Of a stretch of DNA of 8,588 nucleotides, positions 1 to 5,533 are shown one piece after another. Within the stretch, counting starts at the first letter, position 1; each line of letters begins with the position of its first letter. The translations under genes and the position numbers were made by a program. The stretch lies in contig JBBIQS010000155.1 of the NCBI GenBank assembly GCA_037442205.1, positions 1-8,588 on the forward strand, in the 5' to 3' direction. Origin of the DNA: JBBIQS01 sp037442205. GTDB lineage: Bacteria > Myxococcota > Myxococcia > Myxococcales > UBA5297. The notes under the pieces are model-generated. The model worked only from the letters and a program-made list of their open reading frames with translations. It had not been told where the DNA came from and ran no database searches.

Positions 1-13
1 GCTCTTCCGATCT
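1..13. other. Residual Illumina adapter end
   Basis: The first 13 bases, GCTCTTCCGATCT, are identical to the 3' end of the common Illumina TruSeq/PE adapter. They sit exactly at the sequence edge, which is where untrimmed adapter would be expected. They should not be treated as genomic, and the true sequence probably starts at base 14. Confidence 0.9.
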
Positions 14-14
14 C

Positions 15-104
15 GGCTCCGGTGCGGCGCGCCCGGCGGCCAAGCCCGCTCCGGTGCCGGCGGCTGCTCCCGCGCCGGCGGCCAAGCCCCCGGTCCGGCG
101 CTGA
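15..104 (+). CDS. C-terminal fragment, Ala/Pro/Lys-rich tail (5' partial)
   Basis: One plus-strand frame is open from the left edge to a TGA at 102-104. It encodes about 29 residues dominated by Ala, Pro and Lys, with the piece PAAKP occurring once and a near copy (AAKPP) later, and it ends in Arg-Arg. Such tails are common at the C-termini of otherwise globular proteins in GC-rich bacteria. The stop is directly abutted by the stop of the convergent DUF502 gene, which is a normal tail-to-tail arrangement. No domain is visible, so the parent protein cannot be named. Low-complexity GC-rich sequence can also stay open by chance, so the call is tentative. Confidence 0.35.
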   Translation, partial: GSGAARPAAKPAPVPAAAPAPAAKPPVRR

Positions 105-812
105 TCAGCTGGCGCGCGGCAGCTTCGCCTCCTGGCCCGGGGTCTTGAACCTCCCCGAGCCGGACTGGGCGATCCCCAGCGACAGGATGATCCGGAAGGC
201 CTCCTCTACGCTGAGGTCGGTCTCCTTCAGCTCTGCCTCGGGAACGATGAGGTGGAAGCCGGAGGTGGGGTTGGGAGTGGTGGGGACGTAGACGTTGAGC
301 AGGCCCGCCGGCAGCTGATCGGCGTGGGCCGGGCTGGTGACGAAGGCCAGGGTCCACAGCCCCTTGCGCGGGTACTCCAGGTAGACCACGCGGTTGAACT
401 GGCGGGCGCCGTCGCCGGAGGCGAAGGTGCGCAGCAGCTGGTCGAGGGCGTGGTAGACGCTGCGCAGCACCGGGATCCGCTGGATGATGTGGTCGGCGAA
501 GTACTCGAGCAGCTTCTGTCCGAGCAGCTGCTTGCTGACCCAGCCGGCGAGGCTGATGCCCAGGGCGAGAGCGGCGATGATCCCCAACACCAGCACCGCG
601 TCCGCCAGGAATGCCAGCGAAGGATCGGGCAGCCAGCTGGCGGGTTTCCAGGACAGCGGCAGCAGGTCCGGCAGCTGCCACAGCCAGCGCAGGGCGGCGA
701 TGAGGATCCAGCCGATGACCCCCAGCGGCGTGACCACCAGCAGGCCGGAGAGGAAGTGGCTGCGCAGCAGGGCGCGGATTCTGGGGAGCTGGTCGAATTG
801 GAGGCGGTGCAC
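105..812 (-). CDS. DUF502 family inner-membrane protein
   Basis: This 235-residue protein matches the DUF502 (PF04367) family in length and motifs. There are two membrane segments, at about residues 20-41 and 66-92. A conserved stretch around 109-120 (IIQRIPVLRSVY) follows, then VYLEYPRKG at 143-151 and the hallmark PTTPNPTSG at 177-185, with a VEEAFRIILSLG helix near the C-terminus. The biochemical role of the family is unknown; plant members include the COV vascular-patterning proteins. The start is a GTG at 812, with only a weak purine-rich GAGG in front of it. The next gene upstream diverges from only about 31 bases away, so promoters must lie in that gap or inside the neighbouring coding sequence. 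The family assignment is secure, the exact start less so. Confidence 0.93.
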   Translation of the reverse strand: MHRLQFDQLPRIRALLRSHFLSGLLVVTPLGVIGWILIAALRWLWQLPDLLPLSWKPASWLPDPSLAFLADAVLVLGIIAALALGISLAGWVSKQLLGQKLLEYFADHIIQRIPVLRSVYHALDQLLRTFASGDGARQFNRVVYLEYPRKGLWTLAFVTSPAHADQLPAGLLNVYVPTTPNPTSGFHLIVPEAELKETDLSVEEAFRIILSLGIAQSGSGRFKTPGQEAKLPRAS

Positions 813-843
813 GGGGGCGGAGACCTCGGGGAGTGGCAGAGCG

Positions 844-2190
844 ATAGCGCGACCGCGGCGATTTTTCTACCCCTGGGCGGCCGGGCTATTGCTCGGGCTG
901 TGGCTGTCGCCGGGGATCGCCGCCGGCTCGGCGCTGTCCCTGCAGCTCGAGTTGCCGCTCTTCGAGTCGCCCTACAACCTGCCGTTGCGAGGGCTGCCGT
1001 CGGGGGCGCAGGCGCTGTCCCTGTCCAAGAGCCTGTACGAGGGGGCCCACGGGGCGGCCGAGCTGGTCGAGGGCGACGAGCCGAAGGTGTGGCGGCGGAT
1101 GCTCTCCTATTCGCTACAGGCCGGCTTCGACGTGCTGGCGAACTGGCTGCCGGGCGGCAACAGCTGGGCGCACGAGGAGCTGCACCGGGCGGTGATGGGG
1201 CGGCGGGGAATCGACAGCTACGACGGGGTCTACGACCTCAAGCTCTTTGCCTCGACGATCAGCGTCTACCGGGTCGAGGACCAGGGGCTGATCGCGCTCA
1301 AGCGCGACCATCCGGCGGAGCTGGTGCGGCTGGCCGAGGCGGGGATCGAAGGGGAGCGGGAGCTGGTGCTGTCGCTGGAGAAGGACGCCTTCTTCTACGG
1401 CACCCGGGGGTTCGTGGCGCCGCTGGCGATGCTGGTGGCGCTCAACTCGTTCCTCTACATCCGCAGCGGCACCGACCCGGCCAGCGACGAGATGTTCAGG
1501 CAGTACATCGCCGCCGAAACCACCGTCGCCTCTCGGGATTTCGACGGCCACGACTTCACCAGCTGGGTCCACGATCTCTACCGGCCGACCGAGCCCTATG
1601 AGGCGCGCGGGCCGCATCCCTCGGGAGTGGGGATCCAGCGCTACATCCTGGTCGAGCAGCTCAGCCCCGAGGAGCTGCGGACGCTCAACCGGCAGTCGTG
1701 GCTGTCGCTGCTCAACCTGGCCGATCCCTGGCTGGTGCTGCCGGCGCCGTGGCTGAAGCTGGGCAGCGTCGGGGGCGATCCGCTGTTCGGCACCGCCAAC
1801 CTGCGCCACCACCTGACCGCGTTCGGCTACGAGCTGGCGGCGAACCTGTTCCTGCGCGCCGGCGAGCACCGGCTGTTCGCGGCGCTGCACGCCTACGTCA
1901 ACCAGCAGCAGGTGCTCCCGGGCCTGGAGCTGGAGCTGCTGCGCCACCGGCTGGGCGAGGGGCTGGAGCTGAGCGGAAGGACGATGCTCTGGCTGCAGCC
2001 GCGGGATCAGCTCTTCGCCGAGGCGCGGCTCATGCCCGGGGCGCTGCTCGCGGCGCGGCTCGACGCCCGGATCTCCGGGCCGCTCTACGGCTTCGGCCAG
2101 CTCGAGGGAAAGACCGAGGGCTGGGTCGCCGGCAACGTGTTCCTGGACGCCAACCTCTCGGCACGGCTGGGGTTTTCGGTGCGGCTGTAG
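844..2190 (+). CDS. Exported HExxH-motif protein with beta-rich C-terminus, unknown family
   Basis: I do not recognise this family. Read from codon 844 the protein is about 448 residues. It begins with a clear signal peptide: Arg residues at 3, 5 and 6, a hydrophobic core around 12-21 and an AAGSA cleavage zone near 26-30. At residues 110-114 is HEELH, which fits the HExxH zinc-binding signature of metallopeptidases. Glu residues at 169, 171 and 173 are possible third ligands. A hydrophobic stretch lies at about 189-206. The last roughly 120 residues alternate polar and hydrophobic residues, as in outer-membrane beta-hairpins, ending in FSVRL. The start is uncertain: codon 844 is ATA, with GGAG ten bases upstream. 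The nearest ATG/GTG codons in frame (700, 715, 730) lie inside the divergent DUF502 gene, and TTG 889 would cut off the signal peptide. The gene is convergent with the one ending at 2204. Protease activity is only a possibility, since HExxH also occurs by chance. Confidence 0.82.
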   Translation: MARPRRFFYPWAAGLLLGLWLSPGIAAGSALSLQLELPLFESPYNLPLRGLPSGAQALSLSKSLYEGAHGAAELVEGDEPKVWRRMLSYSLQAGFDVLANWLPGGNSWAHEELHRAVMGRRGIDSYDGVYDLKLFASTISVYRVEDQGLIALKRDHPAELVRLAEAGIEGERELVLSLEKDAFFYGTRGFVAPLAMLVALNSFLYIRSGTDPASDEMFRQYIAAETTVASRDFDGHDFTSWVHDLYRPTEPYEARGPHPSGVGIQRYILVEQLSPEELRTLNRQSWLSLLNLADPWLVLPAPWLKLGSVGGDPLFGTANLRHHLTAFGYELAANLFLRAGEHRLFAALHAYVNQQQVLPGLELELLRHRLGEGLELSGRTMLWLQPRDQLFAEARLMPGALLAARLDARISGPLYGFGQLEGKTEGWVAGNVFLDANLSARLGFSVRL

Positions 2191-2203
2191 GGCGGGCTGC
2201 CGC

Positions 2204-2524
2204 TCAGTTCCTCAGCTGCGACAGCTCGAAGAACAGATCGACGTCCTCTTCGCAGGTCAGGCAGGCGCAGCGGACCACGCGCATCCCCTCGCGGCTGCCC
2301 TCGCCGATGCGATCGAGCAGCCCGCCGCAGGGACAGCGGGTCATCTCCACCGCGTCGTCCATCTCGTCGAAGGAGGTGATGCGCAGCGGGTTCTCCGCCG
2401 ACAGGCCCGGCCGGCTGGCCAGCTCGAGCTCGCGCCGCCGCCGCTCACGCGAGCGCACGAGGGAGCGGCCGACCATCACCCCGACCGCCAACAGCAGCAC
2501 CACCGCGAAGATCACCCCGGCCAT
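2204..2524 (-). CDS. Small membrane-anchored protein with Cys-rich zinc-ribbon-like domain
   Basis: This protein has 106 residues. A single N-terminal membrane segment (about residues 2-18) is followed by a strongly basic stretch (RSRERRRR, about 24-31), which predicts that the rest lies in the cytoplasm. The C-terminal half carries five cysteines, C64-x-C66-G-G and C86-x-C88-x-x-C91. This spacing resembles a zinc ribbon or another metal-binding knuckle, and acidic residues follow. The ATG at 2524 has a good GGAAAGG ribosome binding site and starts 12 bases after the stop of the propeller lipoprotein gene, so the two are probably co-transcribed. No specific family is recognised, and a substrate or partner cannot be inferred. 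Confidence 0.85.
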   Translation of the reverse strand: MAGVIFAVVLLLAVGVMVGRSLVRSRERRRRELELASRPGLSAENPLRITSFDEMDDAVEMTRCPCGGLLDRIGEGSREGMRVVRCACLTCEEDVDLFFELSQLRN

Positions 2525-2536
2525 CGACCCTTTCCG

Positions 2537-3655
2537 CTAGTTGCCCGAGCGCAGAACCAGCCCGCGGCTGCCCGAAATCCAGATCGCGCCGCCGGGCGTG
2601 CCCCAGACCCCGTAGAGCGTCTCCAGCGACGGGTCGCTCACGTTGGTCCAGGTGAAGGAGTTGGCCGGGACCTGCGTCCAGGACTTCCCGTCGTAGTGGA
2701 GCACGGTGCTCTTGTCGCCGACCGCCCAGACGTCGTCCGGGCAGGCACCCCAGACGCCCTTGAGGTTCTCGCTGCTCGGGCTGGTCGCCTTCGCCCAGCC
2801 GAAGCTGTCGCGGTGGACGATGGCGCCCCCGTTGCCCACCGCCCAGATGTCGGTGCCGCTGAATCCCCAGATCGCGTTGAGCGTGGCCGTGATCTGCATG
2901 TCTACCGTCGCCCAGCTCCCGGAGGCGTTGGTGTAGCCGGCGCCGGTGTTGCCGACCGTCACCAGATGCGCCGAGTCAGGGCCCCAGATCGCGTTCAGCG
3001 CCACCTGATCGCCGACCCCGCCGTCGTTCCAGACGTTGCCGTTCCAGTGCTCGACCATGCCGTAGTTGCCGACCACCCACACGTCGTTGGGGCCTCCGGC
3101 CCACAGCCCGTACAGGAAGGAACTCAGGGACTTTTTCTCGATCCAGCTGCCGCTGCCATCCCAGTGCTGGATGGACCAGTAGCCCGCCGCCCAGACCTCG
3201 CTGGGGCCCAGGGACCTGATGCCAGTGATCCGCGGCAGGCCGGTGTTGCTGGCGGTGCTGACGAAGTCTGTGCCGTTGGAGTGGTAGATGGCGTTGTCGC
3301 CCCCGAACCAGATGTCGCCGGGCCCGCTCCCCGAGACGGTGAAGATCCCGATGTTCGCCACCGGGTCGTAGTGAAACTCCTTCAGTGGAGTGGCGATGCT
3401 GTGCGTGCAGGCGGGCTGGCCGGCGTCTGGACCAGGCGAGCCTGCGTCATGACCCGCGTCATTTCCGGGATTGTGCCCGGCGTCCGGGCCGGCATCGGCG
3501 CCCGGGTCGGAGGCGTCAGCCGCGGCGGGGTCGCCACCATCTGTGCCGGGGACCTCTGAGCTCTGCCCGGAATCGGCCGTCGCGGTGGGATCGCCGATGA
3601 TCCATTCGCAGCCGGTCAGCGCAAGAGCCAGGCACAAGAGCAGGCGGGTGGGCAT
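2537..3655 (-). CDS. Lipoprotein with seven-bladed beta-propeller
   Basis: This protein has 372 residues. The signal sequence ends in a lipobox, L13-T-G-C16. Residue 17 is Glu rather than Asp, so by the E. coli +2 rule it would go to the outer membrane. A linker of about 60 residues rich in Asp, Ala, Gly and Pro (DAG repeats) follows, of the kind common on myxobacterial surface lipoproteins. From about residue 90 I count seven repeats with a core like D-[IV]-W-x-x-G-[ND]-x-G-x-[IV]-x-H-x-[DN]-G-x-x-W, each ending in a G-[IV]-W-G turn. The first-listed strands before repeat 1 could close the ring. This fits a seven-bladed propeller used for binding rather than catalysis. ATG 3655 is preferred to the GTG at 3667 because that GTG overlaps an excellent GGAGGT ribosome binding site. 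It is the second gene of a probable three-gene operon. The ligand is unknown. Confidence 0.9.
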   Translation of the reverse strand: MPTRLLLCLALALTGCEWIIGDPTATADSGQSSEVPGTDGGDPAAADASDPGADAGPDAGHNPGNDAGHDAGSPGPDAGQPACTHSIATPLKEFHYDPVANIGIFTVSGSGPGDIWFGGDNAIYHSNGTDFVSTASNTGLPRITGIRSLGPSEVWAAGYWSIQHWDGSGSWIEKKSLSSFLYGLWAGGPNDVWVVGNYGMVEHWNGNVWNDGGVGDQVALNAIWGPDSAHLVTVGNTGAGYTNASGSWATVDMQITATLNAIWGFSGTDIWAVGNGGAIVHRDSFGWAKATSPSSENLKGVWGACPDDVWAVGDKSTVLHYDGKSWTQVPANSFTWTNVSDPSLETLYGVWGTPGGAIWISGSRGLVLRSGN

Positions 3656-3666
3656 GGTGACCTCCA
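3650..3666 (-). promoter_or_regulatory. Strong ribosome binding site deciding the lipoprotein start
   Basis: On the minus strand GGAGGT lies about four bases before ATG 3655. The alternative GTG at 3667 overlaps this Shine-Dalgarno sequence and has none of its own, so the ATG is the better start. Confidence 0.7.
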
Positions 3667-3704
3667 CGGCAACGGCCCAGCCTACCGGGAAAGCCAGGCC
3701 CGCA

Positions 3705-3818
3705 TCAGCGGCGCCTCGCTTTCAGGGCGGCCGTGCTGTCCGACTCCGGCGCAGCGGCGGCCAGGGCCTGGGAGGTGCCCGCGGCGAGGGCGAGGGTGAT
3801 CACGACGAGAATCCGCAT
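3705..3818 (-). CDS. Small exported peptide, 37 residues
   Basis: A short minus-strand frame starts at ATG 3818 with a well-placed ribosome binding site (GGAG, five-base spacer) and ends with TGA at 3705-3707. The product begins with a compact signal peptide: one Arg, then a hydrophobic run ILVVITLALAA at residues 3-13. Possible cleavage sites (ALA, AAA) fall at about 18-23. Only about 14-17 residues would remain in the mature peptide, ending in Lys-Ala-Arg-Arg-Arg. The gene stands 49 bases ahead of the propeller lipoprotein on the same strand and is probably the first gene of that operon. It could be a secreted peptide or the remnant of a longer exported protein. The good ribosome site and signal peptide argue for real translation. 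Confidence 0.55.
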   Translation of the reverse strand: MRILVVITLALAAGTSQALAAAAPESDSTAALKARRR

Positions 3819-3952
3819 TGAATCTCCGGGGTTGGGAGGCACGACGACTCTCGCGCCGCCTCGTTCGTTGGGTCAGGCGGGGACCTGCCCTACCTTCTGA
3901 TGCCGGCGCCGATGGCCGATCCGGGGACTTCGCTACTCCTTCCGCCGCGCTC

Positions 3953-3982
3953 TTTTCCAGCCGGGAAAGGTCGTCGTAGAGT
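3953..3982 (+). promoter_or_regulatory. Possible housekeeping promoter for the gene at 4005
   Basis: TTTTCC at 3953-3958 and TAGAGT at 3977-3982 are separated by 18 bases. They resemble degenerate -35 and -10 boxes of the main sigma factor in GC-rich bacteria. Transcription would start about 15-20 bases before ATG 4005. The 186-base divergent gap at 3819-4004 should also hold the promoter of the minus-strand operon, but I see no convincing boxes for it. The match is weak. Confidence 0.3.
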
Positions 3983-4004
3983 GCCGCGCCGAGCACCACG
4001 AGCG

Positions 4005-4940
4005 ATGCGACTCCTCGTCCCGATCCTGTTCGTCCTGTTGCTGCCATCCGCCGGCCGCGCCGTTCGCGTCCAGGTTCAGCTCACCTATGAACGCGGCTCC
4101 GGGGCGGAGCGGTGCCCGGACGAGCAGTCGATCCGCGATGCCGTGGTGGTGCGGCTCGGCTATCCGCCCTTCGTGGCTCAAGGAAAGCTGGCGATCGCGG
4201 CTCGAGTAAAGGGTGAAGGCGCGGGCCTCGCCGCCAAGATCGATCTGCGCGAGGTCTCGGGCGAGCTTCTGGGTGAGCGCGAGCTCAGCTCCCCAAACGC
4301 CGACTGCGCCGAGCTGGCCGAGGCGATGGTGCTCGCCATCAGCCTCGCGATCGACCCGGTCGCCGTGGACCGAAAGCCGCGCGCCACAAGCGCCGAGCCG
4401 CGCGCCGAGCCGCGCCACGAGCTTCGCGACGAGCCTCCCGCTGGGACTGCAGCAGCGCCCTCCTTCTTCGCGACCGTCGGTGCCATCGGTTCGTTGGGGC
4501 AAGAGCCCAGCCTCTCGCTGGGCGCGGCCGTCGGCGCGGGCGCGCGCTGGACCTGGCTCTCCCTGGGGCTCGAGGCGCGCGCCAGCCTCCCATCAGCCAC
4601 GCTGGCAGCCGAGGGTAAGGTCAGCGGTTCGGTCATCGCCGGCTCGGCGGTGCCCTGTCTCCACCGGGGCCCATTCGCCGGCTGTGCCATGGTCTCGGGA
4701 GGCGTCTTTCGCGCCGCCAGCGAGGGGCTCGCCGGAGGCCGCACGGTGAACGGTTCCTTCTTCTCGGCCGGCGGACGCGCCCTCTACGAGCTCGACCTCG
4801 CGGGTCCCTTGAGCTTGCGGCTCAACGCCGATCTGATCGTTCCGCTGGTGCGCAGCTCTCTGGTGGTCGATCAGAAGGCAGTGTGGGTCTCCTCGCCAGT
4901 GGCGGGCTCGGTCGGGCTCGCCCTGGGCTTGAAGCTGTGA
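4005..4940 (+). CDS. Exported two-domain protein: conserved 'CPDE/AISLAIDP' domain plus small outer-membrane barrel
   Basis: This protein has 311 residues counted from ATG 4005. That start is chosen because it gives a clean signal peptide (MRLLVPILFVLLLPSAGRA, cleavage after about 19); the frame stays open further upstream but looks non-coding. The N-terminal domain (about 22-119) has C37-P-D-E, an RLGYPPF segment, C101 and a helix ending in AISLAIDP. The two cysteines may form a disulfide. From memory, this layout recurs in uncharacterised myxobacterial proteins found near ECF sigma genes. A charged Arg/Glu/Pro linker (about 120-150) leads to a C-terminal region of alternating small and hydrophobic residues with many glycines, typical of an eight-stranded outer-membrane barrel. 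It contains a second cysteine pair, PC...GCAM. The sigma factor follows 38 bases downstream on the same strand but probably has its own promoter. The function is unknown. Confidence 0.85.
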   Translation: MRLLVPILFVLLLPSAGRAVRVQVQLTYERGSGAERCPDEQSIRDAVVVRLGYPPFVAQGKLAIAARVKGEGAGLAAKIDLREVSGELLGERELSSPNADCAELAEAMVLAISLAIDPVAVDRKPRATSAEPRAEPRHELRDEPPAGTAAAPSFFATVGAIGSLGQEPSLSLGAAVGAGARWTWLSLGLEARASLPSATLAAEGKVSGSVIAGSAVPCLHRGPFAGCAMVSGGVFRAASEGLAGGRTVNGSFFSAGGRALYELDLAGPLSLRLNADLIVPLVRSSLVVDQKAVWVSSPVAGSVGLALGLKL

Positions 4941-4942
4941 GC

Positions 4943-4974
4943 TGACGGAATTCGCCCGGTCGGCTGAATACCTG
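4943..4974 (+). promoter_or_regulatory. Candidate ECF sigma promoter upstream of the sigma gene
   Basis: TGACGGA (4943-4949) and CTGAATAC (4964-4971) are separated by 14 bases. The same two blocks with the same spacing occur before the lipoprotein gene at 6539. The element fills most of the 38-base gap before the sigma gene. If the second block is the -10 region, transcription starts at or next to ATG 4979, giving a leaderless mRNA. That would fit the absence of a convincing ribosome binding site there. Confidence 0.65.
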
Positions 4975-4978
4975 AGAG

Positions 4979-5533
4979 ATGACGCTCTTGCCGACCATGG
5001 CCACACCTGCGCCGTCGACCCGCGTGGCCGAGTTCCGCGAGGTCTATGCCAGCGAGATTCCTTTCGTTTCCCGGCTGCTGGTGCGCCTGGGGGTCGAGCA
5101 GCGGCACGTCCACGACCTCGCCCACGACGTCTTCGTCGCCGCCTTCCAGGGCTTCGACAGCTACGACCGATCGCGGCCGCTGCGCCCGTGGCTCTTGGGG
5201 ATCTGCTACCACCGCGCCCAGGCTTTTCGTGCCCGGGCCGAGCAGCAGCGCGAGCTCCAGGTCGACTACCCCGAGGTCGCCGACGAGCGCCCCGGCGTGG
5301 ACGAGGCGATCGCCGAGCGCCAGGGGCGGGAGCTGGTCCTCAAGGGCCTGGACGCGCTCGATCTCGAGAAGCGGGCGGTCTTCACCATGCACGACATCGA
5401 GGGATGCGCCATGCCCGAGGTCGCCGAGGCGCTCTCGATTCCCCTGAACACCGCCTACTCGCGGCTGCGGCGGGCGCGCGAGCTGTTCAAGGCCGAGACC
5501 CAGCGGCTGCGCGCCGGCGGAGGTGAGCCATGA
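4979..5533 (+). CDS. ECF-type RNA polymerase sigma factor
   Basis: This protein has 184 residues, the usual size of an ECF (group 4) sigma-70 factor. Region 2 covers about residues 19-90. It includes the core-binding helix DLAHDVFVAAFQGFDSYD (46-63) and the -10-recognition segment RPLRPWLLGICYHRAQAFR (66-84). Region 4 covers about 119-175, with a helix-turn-helix at AMPEVAEALSIPLNTAYSR (144-162) followed by the basic helix LRRARELFKAE for -35 recognition. No extra domains are present. ATG 4979 is taken as the start; ATG 4997 is possible, and neither has a good Shine-Dalgarno. The stop overlaps the start of the next gene by four bases (ATGA), so translation of the two is probably coupled. The shared motif upstream of this gene and of the one at 6539 suggests autoregulation and a target. 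Confidence 0.95.
   Translation: MTLLPTMATPAPSTRVAEFREVYASEIPFVSRLLVRLGVEQRHVHDLAHDVFVAAFQGFDSYDRSRPLRPWLLGICYHRAQAFRARAEQQRELQVDYPEVADERPGVDEAIAERQGRELVLKGLDALDLEKRAVFTMHDIEGCAMPEVAEALSIPLNTAYSRLRRARELFKAETQRLRAGGGEP

Noticed and set aside
2188..2235. Bidirectional terminator between the convergent genes
   Set aside because: Only 13 bases separate the stops. The small AGCTG/CAGCT palindrome nearby lies inside the minus-strand gene and has no T-run.
3900..4004. Upstream ATG as start of the secreted barrel protein
   Set aside because: It would add 35 Pro/Arg-rich residues in front of a complete signal peptide, burying it. It also covers the likely promoter.
3682..4047. 121-residue minus-strand frame across the divergent intergenic region
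   Set aside because: It has no ribosome site or recognisable composition and overlaps both the small exported peptide gene and the signal peptide of the gene at 4005.
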